A stretch of 49,145 nucleotides of DNA from CAYQIM01 sp964417555 (GCA_964417555.1 CAYQIM010000011.1:1-49145), one strand, 5' to 3'; shown: positions 1-9,410, numbered from the stretch's first letter. The notes: generated from the sequence alone by a model not told the origin. Made by a program: numbers and translations.

Positions 1-169
1 TGCGTTGACGGGCGAAGCAGGAAACGCATCACGCCGTAAAGTCATTTGTGGGAGCGACTGCCCGCAGCCCAGAATGGGGTGAAGTGCGTCGCGGACGCAG
101 GGACGAATCGCGGCCTAATTTCAGTCGCGTGATGCGAATTAATTTTGGGGATACGATGGCCAAAATTTT
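1..169. repeat. GC-rich REP-like intergenic sequence
   Basis: This stretch downstream of lptB carries no convincing reading frame. It is clearly more GC-rich than its surroundings and contains short self-complementary pieces around GGGAGCGACTGCCCGC and GCGTCGCGGACGC, plus CAGTCGCG. That texture is typical of REP-type dispersed intergenic repeats of the GGGAGCGACT...AGTCGC kind. Only one copy is visible in the window, so repeat status is inferred. The left end may be cut by the window. Confidence 0.35.
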
Positions 170-919
170 TCATGAGCATAGCGACTCGCTTGAGAGATCA
201 AATTCGTGGCCTAAATAAACTTCTCTGACGCGTTGATTATGCAATACTTCTTGCGGAGAACCGGCATAAATGGTTTCTCCCTCGCTAACAATATAGGCTC
301 GCTTACAAATCGTTAGAGTCTCTCTGACATTATGATCCGTGATCAAAACACCAATACCACGATGGCTAAGATGAGTAATCATGCGTTTGATATCGACAAC
401 GGAAATAGGATCAATTCCCGCAAAGGGTTCATCTAGCAACATAAATTTGGGTTCCATGGCTAAAGCGCGTGCAATTTCAACCCGTCGTCGTTCTCCACCG
501 GATAAGCTAATTCCCAAGGTATCGCGAATATGAGTAATGTGGAACTCATGGAGTAAGTTTTCTAAATGCTGTTTACGTTGCTCTTTACTGAGATCTTTGC
601 GTAATTGCAAGATGGCTAGAATATTATCGGCTACAGTTAGTTTGCGAAATATAGAAGGCTCTTGCGGTAAATAGCCGATACCTGCTTTAGCACGGGCATG
701 CATGGGCAGGTGTGTGATGTTACGATTATTAAGTAGAATTTTACCCTGTGTGCTCTCTACTAAGCCAACAATGAGATAAAAACTTGTTGTTTTTCCAGCT
801 CCATTTGGACCTAATAATCCAACGACTTCACCCGGCTCAACTTCTAACGATACGTTTTTAACGACGATGCGGGTATAATAGCGTTTGGCTAAATTAATGG
901 CTTGTAGTGTATTACTCAT
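170..919 (-). CDS. lptB: LPS export ABC transporter ATP-binding protein LptB
   Basis: Cytoplasmic ATPase of the LptB2FGC complex, which extracts lipopolysaccharide from the inner membrane and drives it over the LptA bridge. The 249-residue protein has the Walker A motif GPNGAGKTT (37-45), the signature LSGGE (139-143), Walker B FMLLDEP (159-165) and a switch histidine in LITDHN. The end REVYLGHEFDL is the usual LptB terminus, followed by seven extra residues. Its ATG overlaps the end of lptA by 4 bases (ATGA), so the two are probably translationally coupled. The gene closes the kdsD-lptC-lptA-lptB run. lptF and lptG are not in this window. Identification is secure. Confidence 0.96.
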   Translation of the reverse strand: MSNTLQAINLAKRYYTRIVVKNVSLEVEPGEVVGLLGPNGAGKTTSFYLIVGLVESTQGKILLNNRNITHLPMHARAKAGIGYLPQEPSIFRKLTVADNILAILQLRKDLSKEQRKQHLENLLHEFHITHIRDTLGISLSGGERRRVEIARALAMEPKFMLLDEPFAGIDPISVVDIKRMITHLSHRGIGVLITDHNVRETLTICKRAYIVSEGETIYAGSPQEVLHNQRVREVYLGHEFDLSSESLCS

Positions 920-1461
920 GAGTGCATAGATTGAATGGGGGCCAGTAGAATTTGGGTATACCCTTTCTTAGATAAAGGAGAACCTACTGTTTTTTTCTTA
1001 AAATCATAGTTAATTTGTGGACCTTGGAAATGGTTCTCACCCTGGATAATTTGTGCATCTCCTACGGCTTCTAGCCAATCTCTTAAAGGATAATAATAGA
1101 TAGTGTTTCCGGTGGCAATCAACTTAGGTTTCTTATGAAAAATCAACGCACGATAACGGGCTGGATGGCCTGTCGCAATGATCTTAGTGATTTGACCTTC
1201 TTGGTTAGAATAACTGGTGGCATAGTCTGCCGTAAGGATACGAGTTCCTTGAGTTAAAACAATATGGCCTTGGTAGATGCCGATTTTAGTATCATTATTG
1301 AATTGTAAGGTATCGGCCGCTACATGGATGATTTGTTGTTTATCGATGTCGTTTGCGGAGGTTGATTGATAGAAAAAGCTCAAAACGAGTAGCAATAAAT
1401 TTAATGATAAAATTTTTTTAGCCTTTTTTGGTGTCCATTTTAAAGATTCTGATTCCCGCAT
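916..1461 (-). CDS. lptA: LPS transport periplasmic protein LptA
   Basis: Periplasmic beta-jellyroll protein whose oligomers carry LPS from LptC to LptDE. The 181-residue product has a basic N-terminus, a hydrophobic segment (about residues 18-32) ending near STSA, then an OstA/LptA-type domain with HVAADTLQFNNDTKIGIYQG and a later IATGNTIYYYPLRDWLEAVG repeat-like strand. The N-region before the hydrophobic core is rather long for a signal peptide (about 17 residues). The gene sits 7 bases downstream of lptC and overlaps lptB, the canonical order. Family assignment rests on motif and context together. Confidence 0.9.
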   Translation of the reverse strand: MRESESLKWTPKKAKKILSLNLLLLVLSFFYQSTSANDIDKQQIIHVAADTLQFNNDTKIGIYQGHIVLTQGTRILTADYATSYSNQEGQITKIIATGHPARYRALIFHKKPKLIATGNTIYYYPLRDWLEAVGDAQIIQGENHFQGPQINYDFKKKTVGSPLSKKGYTQILLAPIQSMHS

Positions 1462-1468
1462 CTTAACC

Positions 1469-2038
1469 TCACTTGCTTTTAGTAGGTTTGAGTTGTCCTT
1501 TGACTTGCGATAAAAGTTTAATGGTTTTTGTAGTAAAGTCAGCGTGTAAACCTATAGCATGGATCAGCTGATTTGCTTGTGTAATGGTAACTGGAGCGGA
1601 AGTTTCTGCTGTTTTTTCTTTAAGATCAATGTTCAAGCTAGTTGTTGTTAATGTCGAACTCGCTGTATTCGTTCCTTTTTTTTGTTTAAGTATGACATTA
1701 TCCCAAAGTTGTAGCAGATTATTGTTTTCTCTCAATTTACCATATTGTGCTGAAAGCTCCCAGGACTCATTATTTTTTAAAAACAAATTAAATAAAGGGG
1801 TAGAAAGAGAGATAGTGTTGTTTAAAGGGTAATGGACAGATAAAGGTGTTTTTAATTGATCATAGAGATTTCCTTCGTTATCGGTATGAAAAATGGTGAC
1901 TTGGGTGGCATAAGCGTCAGGTTGATGTTGTGCTGTAAAGGGATTCGCTGTTCCCGTTAATTGCTGCCAGGTATACCACGTACCCAATAAAATCAGTGTA
2001 ATGAGGATTAAATTGAAGAATAGTGTTTTTGAAAACAT
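1469..2038 (-). CDS. lptC: LPS export protein LptC
   Basis: Bitopic inner-membrane protein that receives LPS from LptB2FG and passes it to LptA. The 189-residue product starts with one transmembrane segment (about residues 7-22), followed by a periplasmic region rich in beta-strand patterns, including LSVHYPLNNTISLSTPLF and APVTITQANQLIHAIGLHAD, typical of the LptC jellyroll. Its length matches the family. Sequence conservation in LptC is low, so the call relies on architecture plus position between kdsD and lptA. Only 49 bases separate it from kdsD, so there is no room for kdsC. Confidence 0.88.
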   Translation of the reverse strand: MFSKTLFFNLILITLILLGTWYTWQQLTGTANPFTAQHQPDAYATQVTIFHTDNEGNLYDQLKTPLSVHYPLNNTISLSTPLFNLFLKNNESWELSAQYGKLRENNNLLQLWDNVILKQKKGTNTASSTLTTTSLNIDLKEKTAETSAPVTITQANQLIHAIGLHADFTTKTIKLLSQVKGQLKPTKSK

Positions 2039-2087
2039 ACTATTTTTTTAGATGAAATAATTGATTCAGGTAATTAAAAGCGGGTTA

Positions 2088-3059
2088 TTATTTGATGCCT
2101 TGCATCAGGATATCATGAATGTGAATGATACCAAGAGGTTTTTTTGCAGAATCAATAACAACTAGGGTGGTGATTTTATTATCTTCCATCATACGTAAAG
2201 CATCTACTGCAAGCGCATCAGCCATTATGGTTTTGCAATGATGGGTCATGGCTTCATCAATCAGTGTGGTATGAATGTCCAATTTTTTGTCAATAGTCCG
2301 TCTTAAATCTCCATCTGTGAAAATACCTAGCAGCTCGTTTTTTTCATTTGTAATGATAGTCATACCTAGGCGCTTTCTCGATATCTCATATAATGCCTGG
2401 ATAATCGTGGTGCCAGTTAATACTTGAGGAATTGCCTCTCCTGTATGCATAATATCAGAGGCTTTTAGCAATAGACGACGCCCTAATTGGCCTTTTGGGT
2501 GAACCTTAGCGAAATCTGTACTGGTAAAGCTACGGGCATTAAGAAGCGCTACAGCGATGGCATCACCCATCACCAGTGCTGCTGTGCTACTGGAAGTCGG
2601 TGCTAGCCCTAGAGGACAGGCTTCTTGTTCGATAGAAATGTTTAGAGAAACAGTTGCTTGTTGCGCCAAGGTAGAATGAGGGTTTCCGGTTAGAAGAATG
2701 AAAGGGATTTTTAATAGTTTTAGTGTAGGGAGGATGCTGATAAGTTCGTCGGTTTCCCCGGAGTGTGAGAGCGCTAAAACAACGTCTTTGGAATTAATCA
2801 TTCCTAGATCGCCATGGTTAGCTTCGGCTGCATGGACAAAAAAGGCGGGGCTTCCTGTGCTAGCGAGCGTAGCAGCGATTTTATTACCGATATGACCTGA
2901 TTTGCCGATGCCAATGACAATAATATGCCCCTTGCAGTTAAGAAGTAAATCACAACTTTTCTCGAACTCTGGGCCTATTGACTTAGATAAGCCGTTGATT
3001 GCTTTACTTTCAATTTTAATGACATTAAGTGCTGATTCAGAAAATTTTTGGTCGGTCAT
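2088..3059 (-). CDS. kdsD: Arabinose-5-phosphate isomerase KdsD (SIS + two CBS domains)
   Basis: Converts ribulose 5-phosphate to arabinose 5-phosphate, the first committed step to Kdo for LPS. In 323 residues it shows an N-terminal SIS domain (about 35-170) with GIGKSGHIGNKIAATLASTG and HAAEANHGDLGM, then two CBS repeats (about 205-262 and 270-323). Length and domain order match E. coli KdsD. It heads the lpt gene run. The usual next gene, kdsC for Kdo-8-phosphate phosphatase, is absent here, so that activity must be encoded elsewhere or supplied by another phosphatase. The ATG start has only a weak ribosome-binding site. Confidence 0.95.
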   Translation of the reverse strand: MTDQKFSESALNVIKIESKAINGLSKSIGPEFEKSCDLLLNCKGHIIVIGIGKSGHIGNKIAATLASTGSPAFFVHAAEANHGDLGMINSKDVVLALSHSGETDELISILPTLKLLKIPFILLTGNPHSTLAQQATVSLNISIEQEACPLGLAPTSSSTAALVMGDAIAVALLNARSFTSTDFAKVHPKGQLGRRLLLKASDIMHTGEAIPQVLTGTTIIQALYEISRKRLGMTIITNEKNELLGIFTDGDLRRTIDKKLDIHTTLIDEAMTHHCKTIMADALAVDALRMMEDNKITTLVVIDSAKKPLGIIHIHDILMQGIK

Positions 3060-3202
3060 TTTAGGTTACTACAAAGGGTGGTAGCGTTTTGGCGTAAGTC
3101 CAGCAAATATCATATCGCAACTCCAAGTGCAATGGATATATGATGGACGAAAGTAGTTTGTTTAGTAGGCCTTGTCATTGTAAAATATTCATAAATCGGT
3201 AT

Positions 3203-4519
3203 TTAGTTGGGGTTTTCTAGACTCAGCATGCGCGTATTGTTAGCATAGGCAAATAATTCGGCATAACGTCCCCAGTCAATGACGGTACGTAATACGCGTT
3301 CTGCTTCTTTTTCACTTAAGAAATCTTCTAGTTCATTCAGAAAGCGGTCTTTGGAAGCACGTTGGCCTGCTGCACGTCGCTCTTCCAAAACTTGGCGAAT
3401 ATGTTTAGCGAGTGGGACATAACGTAGTAAGTGTGTCGCGAAGATTTTTTTACGTTCTAAGATATCTGCATTGGCAAATAGCCGACCGGCATCGGTTAAT
3501 ATCAGTTCACCATCGCTCACATGTGCAAAGCCTAAAATATCCAATACTTCCGTTAAGGGAAATAGATCATCGACATTTAAGTGCAAGGATTCGGCAAGCT
3601 CAGGTAAGCTGATATGACCTTGATATTCCGTTTCGTCTAAGGTTTCAAGTAAACCACTGAGTTCAGAAATATCGGCATCAGGAAGTCGATAGCCTATATC
3701 AGTGATGCGTGGTGATTGGTCTTTATGCAGTAATTTTTTCCGCTCATCCATTTGGCGGGTTATCAGACCATAAATTTGATCAACCAGTTTGCGAAAAGAG
3801 GGTTCTTGATCGGAACGTGGATAAAGTAAATCGACTTTTAATTCGGCGCGAATTCTGCCTGGATCACTATCAAAGACAATGATGCGATTAGCGAGTAGTA
3901 CAGCCTCTTCAATATTATGGGTGACAAATAAAATTCCACGTGTTCCCGTTTGTTTTGCTTGCCAGAGATCGAGTAAGTCACTTTTAAGATTGTCAGCGGT
4001 TAACACATCAAGTGCTGAAAAAGGCTCATCCATAAGTAACACGTCAGGATTAACTACCAGTGCACGCGCAAAGCCAACACGCTGGCGCATTCCGCCTGAA
4101 AGTTCTTTGGGGAAAGCGGATTCAAAACCATCTAAACCAATGATATCAATGGCTTTTAATGCACGGGTTCTGCGTTCATCACGAGGAATGCCTAAAGCCT
4201 CTAAACCGAGCTCGACATTCTCTAAAACCGTTAACCAAGGTAAAAGAGCAAAATTTTGAAAGACCATCGCCATGCCAAACACAGGTCCTTGCACCGTTTG
4301 GTTGCGGTAGGTTACCGTACCGCTGCTGGGTTCCGCGAGTCCCGCAATAATGCGTAATAACGTAGATTTTCCCGAACCCGATTTGCCAAGCAGTGCAACA
4401 ATTTCACCTTCATAGAGCTCAAAATTGACGTTATCTAAGACTAATAATTCTTGTTGCTCGGCTTTTTTAAATGATTTGCTAATATTTTTTACGCTAAAAA
4501 TGGGTTGTTTGTCCATCAT
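3203..4519 (-). CDS. NitT/TauT-type ABC importer ATPase with AAA-associated C-terminal domain
   Basis: ATP-binding subunit of an importer of the nitrate/sulfonate/taurine class. Of 438 residues, the first 250 or so are a standard ABC domain: Walker A GKSGSGKST (45-53), signature LSGGMRQR (140-147), Walker B LLMDEP (161-166), and H-loop FVTHN. The remainder (about 290-420) is a helical extension with a winged-helix look, matching the AAA-associated C-terminal domain (PF09821-type) found on some of these ATPases. It lies 14 bases downstream of the permease gene, so they form one unit. No periplasmic binding protein is nearby, and the substrate cannot be read from sequence. Confidence 0.88.
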   Translation of the reverse strand: MMDKQPIFSVKNISKSFKKAEQQELLVLDNVNFELYEGEIVALLGKSGSGKSTLLRIIAGLAEPSSGTVTYRNQTVQGPVFGMAMVFQNFALLPWLTVLENVELGLEALGIPRDERRTRALKAIDIIGLDGFESAFPKELSGGMRQRVGFARALVVNPDVLLMDEPFSALDVLTADNLKSDLLDLWQAKQTGTRGILFVTHNIEEAVLLANRIIVFDSDPGRIRAELKVDLLYPRSDQEPSFRKLVDQIYGLITRQMDERKKLLHKDQSPRITDIGYRLPDADISELSGLLETLDETEYQGHISLPELAESLHLNVDDLFPLTEVLDILGFAHVSDGELILTDAGRLFANADILERKKIFATHLLRYVPLAKHIRQVLEERRAAGQRASKDRFLNELEDFLSEKEAERVLRTVIDWGRYAELFAYANNTRMLSLENPN

Positions 4520-4533
4520 TTTATCTTGCCTAG

Positions 4534-6267
4534 TTAGTCTAATTTATAATGGGAGGCTAAATTATAAAGTGGTCGCCAGAGTAGATAATTCATAACCAGT
4601 ACGAATACACTCATGGTAGTCATCCCTAAAGCGACGCGTGGAAAATCACCCAGCGCCGTATGCTGTGCGATATAAGCCCCTAATCCGGTTGCTATAAGGG
4701 TGGAAGAGCCCCAACTAACGATTTCAGCAATAATACTGGTGTTCCAACAATTACCGACAGCTGTTATCGTACCGGTGATCCAATAAGGAAAAATCCCCGG
4801 TAAAATTAAACGGCGCCACCATTGCCAGCCTTTTACACCAAAATTGGCAACGGCTTGTTTTAGATCTTCGGGTAAGGCCGAAGTACCCGCAATGATATTA
4901 AATAAAATATACCATTGTGTACCTAATAGCATTAGCGGTGTTGTCCAGATATTAACGTTTAATTGGTACTTTAGGATTAAAATAACAACGATAGGAAACA
5001 AAACGTTAGTAGGGAACGCGGCTAAAAATTGTGCGATAGGCTGGACAATCTTGGCGGCTCGTCTATTTAAACCTATCAAAACCCCAATAGGAACCCAGAT
5101 AAGGCTGCAAATGATGGTAACTATAATGACCCGTAGCGAAGTCATTGCGCCTAGAAATAGGACATGAGGTATTTCAGTTAAGGAAATATGGCGGACTATA
5201 AATTGAATGAGTAACCAAAGAGAAGCAAAAATGATAGCACTGATAACGATATACCAAGCAATATTAAAGACGGCTTCTAAATTTGAATTTTTAGATTTTC
5301 TTAACCCATGTGAAGGTTTTAAATAGGATATATTGACGAAACGGTCACCTAATTTTTCAAAGAAATGACCGGTATATTTGAGGATGTTTGAGCGTTGTAA
5401 AAGTGTTGTTATCCAAGAACGTGAGAGATATTCTTGGCTTATTTGTTCAAAAGTAAATTTTTTTGACCAATTAAGCAGAGGTCTAAAGAATAACTGATCG
5501 TAAAGTAGTATCACAATGAACATCGTCAGGATCGTATAAATAACACCAAGCATACTGGATTGGCTAATAGCTAGTCCTAAGTAGGAACCTATCCCTGGCA
5601 ATACGATAGTTTGATTACTGACAGAAATGCTTTCAGAAGCGATCAAAAATATCCAACTACCCGACATGGATAACATCATATTCCAAAGTAATCCGGGTAT
5701 GCTAAAAGGGACTTCTACGCGCCAAAAACGCTGCCAAGCAGAGAGATGAAACATATTGGCTGCTTCTTTCAGTTCCAGAGGGGCGGAGCGTAAGCTTTGA
5801 TAAAAGCTGAGGGTTATATTCCAGACTTGTGCCGTGAATACAGCAAAGATAGCAGCGGCTTCAGGACCTAAACGACTACCGTGAAATAATTTGATGAAAC
5901 CCACCACGGTAATCGATAAAAGTCCAATAACAGGAACGGATTGTAGAACATCGATACAAGGAATAATAATGCTGGCAGCGCGTTTATTTTTTGCAGCGAG
6001 TGTCCCAATAGTAAAGGTAAATAATAGCGCTAAAGCCATGGCAGTAAATAAACGCAAGACGGTAAATAGCGCATATTTAGGTAACTGATGAGGATCTAAA
6101 GAAAGAGCAAGCGCTTGGCCAATTTTATAGGGTGCAGCCATTTGCTTACCTGCCCACACAAAGGCAGCAAGCATGCCTAATACAAGGATAAAAGCGACTA
6201 AATCCCAGCTATTAGGAAGACCTTTGAGTGTTTTTTTGACAGAAAAAGGATTATAGAATTTTGACAA
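4534..6267 (-). CDS. ABC transporter permease, two fused MetI-like domains
   Basis: Integral membrane partner of the downstream ATPase. The 577-residue chain contains two successive binding-protein-dependent permease domains. Each has several hydrophobic helices and an EAA loop that docks the ATPase: first EAANMFHLSAWQRFWRVEVP (about 168-187), second QAVANFGVKGWQWWRRLILP near residue 470. The halves are joined by a polar stretch (about residues 280-325). Fusion of both permease halves into one chain is known for NitT/TauT-type systems in Legionellales and other proteobacteria. No substrate-binding protein is encoded here. The ATG lies 27 bases before a small + strand open frame that I consider spurious. 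Confidence 0.88.
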   Translation of the reverse strand: MSKFYNPFSVKKTLKGLPNSWDLVAFILVLGMLAAFVWAGKQMAAPYKIGQALALSLDPHQLPKYALFTVLRLFTAMALALLFTFTIGTLAAKNKRAASIIIPCIDVLQSVPVIGLLSITVVGFIKLFHGSRLGPEAAAIFAVFTAQVWNITLSFYQSLRSAPLELKEAANMFHLSAWQRFWRVEVPFSIPGLLWNMMLSMSGSWIFLIASESISVSNQTIVLPGIGSYLGLAISQSSMLGVIYTILTMFIVILLYDQLFFRPLLNWSKKFTFEQISQEYLSRSWITTLLQRSNILKYTGHFFEKLGDRFVNISYLKPSHGLRKSKNSNLEAVFNIAWYIVISAIIFASLWLLIQFIVRHISLTEIPHVLFLGAMTSLRVIIVTIICSLIWVPIGVLIGLNRRAAKIVQPIAQFLAAFPTNVLFPIVVILILKYQLNVNIWTTPLMLLGTQWYILFNIIAGTSALPEDLKQAVANFGVKGWQWWRRLILPGIFPYWITGTITAVGNCWNTSIIAEIVSWGSSTLIATGLGAYIAQHTALGDFPRVALGMTTMSVFVLVMNYLLWRPLYNLASHYKLD

Positions 6268-6301
6268 GACCTTTCCTTTATTTGGAAGTGAGGAATGAGT
6301 T

Positions 6302-6323
6302 TTCCCCTAAAATTTCAGGGGAA
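6302..6323. other. Short inverted repeat upstream of the ABC permease
   Basis: TTCCCCT (6302-6308) pairs perfectly with AGGGGAA (6317-6323) across an 8-base loop. It lies in the 200-base gap between the OPT transporter stop and the ABC permease start (both minus strand), 35 bases before that start. There is no T-run on either side, so it could be a leader hairpin or an operator rather than a terminator. Confidence 0.35.
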
Positions 6324-6438
6324 GTTAGTTTCATTCTTTTGGTTTGTCAATACAATCTTCACACTTGGATTTTTGGCAGTGTTGTATTTACAATTTTTTG
6401 ATTCTCTTCTGGAACACCTTATCGCACAAGGAAGACAT

Positions 6439-6464
6439 GTAAAGTGGCAAAGTTACCACTTTAC
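6439..6464 (-). terminator. Hairpin just after the OPT transporter gene
   Basis: GTAAAGTGG (6439-6447) and CCACTTTAC (6456-6464) form a perfect 9-bp stem with an 8-base loop, beginning 7 bases beyond the OPT transporter stop codon. The position suits transcript termination or 3'-end protection. A U-tract is missing, so a classical intrinsic terminator is not proven. Confidence 0.4.
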
Positions 6465-6470
6465 GACGAC

Positions 6471-8456
6471 CTATTTTTGACAAACCGTTCGATAAATCCA
6501 GCTTAAAACAGCGATAGTAGAAAGTACACCAAATATAGCGGCGACCGACGTTAGGTGAGTAGGCATGAGACGCAATACATCCGTGGATTGTGCTAATGTA
6601 AACGGTATTGCTAAGACTACACCCATTAAGCAAGCGCCTGCGACTAAGCCACAAGCAAGAGTAAGGCCACGTTGTCTGGCTGAATTATCAGCTGATTTTT
6701 CTGTTTGGTGTGGATACTGCTTGCGTAAGCCTCGTTCTACCATATAAGAAGCTAGTCCACCTAAAATTAAAGCAGAAGAAGTATCTAATGGCAGATAAAT
6801 GCCTAGACCGACAGCAAGTACGGGCAAGCGTATACCACGTGGTTGCAGAAAACGGTCAGCTAAAATACACGCAATTGCTACAATAAAACCAATACTAATT
6901 AAATTCCACGGTAAATTATGATTGAATGCGCCAGTAACTAAACTTGCCATTAGCGTTGCTTGTGGCGCAGAAAGCATTTGTGATGGATCCATATGGCGAC
7001 CAGGTGGGGAAATGCCACCGATTCCATAGGCATTAAAAAGTAATTCTAATGTAGGTGCTAAAATTAATGCAGAAACGATAACACCAAGTATTAATATCAC
7101 TTGTTGTTTCCAGGGTGTTGCCCCAACGATTTGTCCTGCTTTTAGGTCTTGAATCGTATCACCCGTAATAGCGCAGCTGCTACTCACCAAGGTTCCAATA
7201 ATAATTGCTAAGCCTTCACCTTCGAGTAAGTGCTTAGCATCTTGCGTAACTTCAGGTGCCCAGTGAAAAAGGCCTAATAATAAAAGAGAAGCGAGTAAGA
7301 GTACGGATAGGGAAACACCCGAAATAGGGCTTTGACTACTTCCAATAAGACCTGCAAAATAGCCTGCTAATGAAGTAAAAAAGAAGCTAGTTACCAAAAT
7401 AAAAATAACACCGATAACTAAAGTAATAATCTGTAAATTTAATCCTAAGCCCAGGGCAGGATGGCTAATGAAGTTAAATAAAATAAAACTTAATGGGATT
7501 AATAAAATAGCTAATAACCCTAGGGTATAGTGAATAGGAATATCGCGTTCGTGTTTGGGTAATGCAGAATAACCGCTTTCTCTAGCCGTTCTTAAAGAAA
7601 CGAATGACGAATGTACGCCTTTGACAATCGGCTTAATTAATAATGCCATTGTCCATAAACCACCAACTAGCATCGTTCCTACACCAATGGGGCGGATATT
7701 GGTTTGCCAAATAGAGACAGCTAAACTGTCAGCACTCGTATTGACGGCGATAGGATGTAAATAACTGAAAATAGGAATCCCAATTACCCATCCAATAATG
7801 ACGCCAAGCAAAGTGCTCATGGCAACACCGACGCCTACGATATAACCTGCGGCTAGTAGCGCCGGTTCAAAACCAAAAGTAAATCCATAAACGAATTTGT
7901 TGCTTGCTTTAAACCACAGGGCGGCATTATCGGCGATGATTTGAAAGCCGCCTTGAAATAGCGCAACAAAAGTCCCTAATGCACTTCCTTGTATGAGTTC
8001 TTTAAGGTTGCCCTTGCCCTCTTGGCTTATTTTAAGGACCTGGCCTATGGCTGTACCTTCTGGAAAGCGCAGACTTTTGTCGGCTAATAAAACACGTCGT
8101 AACGGGATAGAAAATAACACCCCTAAAATGCCGCCTGTTAAAGAAATAATAACGGTTTGCCAATAATCAAAATGCTGCCAATAATGCAGAATAATTAAGG
8201 CAGGCAAGATAAATGCCGTTCCGCCCACCAGCGCTTCTCCGGCTGAGGCGCCGGTCTGAACAATATTATTTTCGAGAATCGATGAATTCTTAAAAAAGCG
8301 CAAAATTCCCATTGAAAGAATGGCCGCTGGAATTGAGGCTGAAATGGTAAGTCCGACTTTTAGACCTAAATAGGCATTTGCTGCGGCTAAAATGACAGCC
8401 AGTAAAATAGCCAATAGGACGGCGCGTATCGTTATTTCATGGGGTTGTGGCGACAT
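6471..8456 (-). CDS. OPT-family oligopeptide/metal-chelate transporter
   Basis: Polytopic inner-membrane protein of 661 residues with about 14-16 hydrophobic segments. The N-terminus (ITIRAVLLAILLAVILAAANAYLGLKVGLTISASIP) is typical of the OPT superfamily: an amphipathic start, then NAYLGLKVG. SGEALVGG-like TGASAGEALVGGTAFILPAL, FPEGTAIGQVL and DLKAGQIVGATPWKQQ are further family hallmarks. The family imports oligopeptides or metal chelates; the bacterial members are poorly characterised, and substrate is unknown here. It is a single gene, with an intergenic gap on each side and a hairpin after its stop. Confidence 0.9.
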   Translation of the reverse strand: MSPQPHEITIRAVLLAILLAVILAAANAYLGLKVGLTISASIPAAILSMGILRFFKNSSILENNIVQTGASAGEALVGGTAFILPALIILHYWQHFDYWQTVIISLTGGILGVLFSIPLRRVLLADKSLRFPEGTAIGQVLKISQEGKGNLKELIQGSALGTFVALFQGGFQIIADNAALWFKASNKFVYGFTFGFEPALLAAGYIVGVGVAMSTLLGVIIGWVIGIPIFSYLHPIAVNTSADSLAVSIWQTNIRPIGVGTMLVGGLWTMALLIKPIVKGVHSSFVSLRTARESGYSALPKHERDIPIHYTLGLLAILLIPLSFILFNFISHPALGLGLNLQIITLVIGVIFILVTSFFFTSLAGYFAGLIGSSQSPISGVSLSVLLLASLLLLGLFHWAPEVTQDAKHLLEGEGLAIIIGTLVSSSCAITGDTIQDLKAGQIVGATPWKQQVILILGVIVSALILAPTLELLFNAYGIGGISPPGRHMDPSQMLSAPQATLMASLVTGAFNHNLPWNLISIGFIVAIACILADRFLQPRGIRLPVLAVGLGIYLPLDTSSALILGGLASYMVERGLRKQYPHQTEKSADNSARQRGLTLACGLVAGACLMGVVLAIPFTLAQSTDVLRLMPTHLTSVAAIFGVLSTIAVLSWIYRTVCQK

Positions 8457-8599
8457 AAGATCTCACAATTATTTTTTTAGCAATCATTTTATTTATCATA
8501 TTGGACTCTATAGGTCAAAAAAATTTATTAAATGCTAAGCATTGTTTCCGTTAGGAGAAATCGCGAATGCGTTCTATATATATGAAAAAAGGGGGGTTT

Positions 8600-9208
8600 C
8601 TAGGGCGTGCGGTCATTTAACCAGTTCAGAATGGTTTGGCGGGCCGATTCAAGGCCAATAGCTTTTGTTGCTGAGAAAAGCTGTACTTTAGTCAGGGGGG
8701 TCAGTTTGAGTAGTTGTCGTTCTACATCCTGTAAAATTTTTAAAGCCTGTTGGCGAGTCAATTTGTCGGTTTTTGTAAGAAGAATATAAGTCGGGATTTG
8801 ATAATGTAAAGCCCAGGCTAGCATAGATTGATCACGTTCTTTAAGTGGATGTCGGCTGTCCATCGTGATAATGAGACCCTTTAAGGAACGTCGTGTTTTA
8901 AGATACATGGAAACAGTCTCTTCCCAGTTTTCTTTTTTTTGCGGGTTAACATGGGCATAACCATAACCTGGAAGATCAACAAGACGTTGTTCTAAATTGA
9001 CTTCAAAAAAATTGAGTAATTGCGTGCGCCCCGGTGTTTTACTCGTTCTAGCTAACGCTTTTATTCCAGTAATGGCATTAATAGCGGTTGATTTTCCTGA
9101 ATTGGAGCGGCCAATAAAAGCCACTTCAGCGCCTTTATCTTGAGGTAATTGTTCGAGCTGAGCGACACTCGTTAAGAAGATAGTTGGAGGAAAGATGTGT
9201 GCATTCAA
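8600..9208 (-). CDS. engB: Ribosome biogenesis GTP-binding protein YihA/YsxC (EngB)
   Basis: Essential GTPase acting in late assembly of the 50S subunit. The 202-residue product contains G1 GRSNSGKST (33-41), the conserved LARTSKTPGRTQL switch, G3 DLPGYGY (78-84) and G4 TKTD (about 146-149). The start is TTG at 9208. No in-frame ATG or GTG lies close upstream, and the N-terminus before the first beta-strand (28 residues) matches E. coli YihA in length, so I keep it. It is divergent from the cytochrome gene with a 249-base gap. Confidence 0.94.
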   Translation of the reverse strand: MNAHIFPPTIFLTSVAQLEQLPQDKGAEVAFIGRSNSGKSTAINAITGIKALARTSKTPGRTQLLNFFEVNLEQRLVDLPGYGYAHVNPQKKENWEETVSMYLKTRRSLKGLIITMDSRHPLKERDQSMLAWALHYQIPTYILLTKTDKLTRQQALKILQDVERQLLKLTPLTKVQLFSATKAIGLESARQTILNWLNDRTP

Positions 9209-9391
9209 AGGTTTATCTTCATGTAAAAAAAAGAAGAATTCCCTGGCCTTTTTATTAGATGACTTCCTGAATCCATATAATTGGAGTATCTATAATTATT
9301 TTAGTCGTGCAAAGCCTTAAAAAAATATAAACTAATCAGAGTGATTTGGCAATACAATTTTTATGCCTTAGGATTTTTTATCGAAGAAGAT

Positions 9392-9410
9392 GAGAATTGC
9401 CAAAATTCTC
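9392..9410. other. Inverted repeat in the engB/cytochrome divergent gap
   Basis: GAGAATT (9392-9398) and AATTCTC (9404-9410) form a perfect 7-bp stem around a 5-base loop, 48 bases ahead of the cytochrome gene. It could be an operator or a leader hairpin; nothing else in the 249-base gap (9209-9457) stands out. Confidence 0.3.

Noticed and set aside
6295..6480. Small + strand open frame, 61 codons, hydrophobic start
   Set aside because: Overlaps the OPT gene end, spans two inverted repeats, has no ribosome-binding site and no family resemblance.
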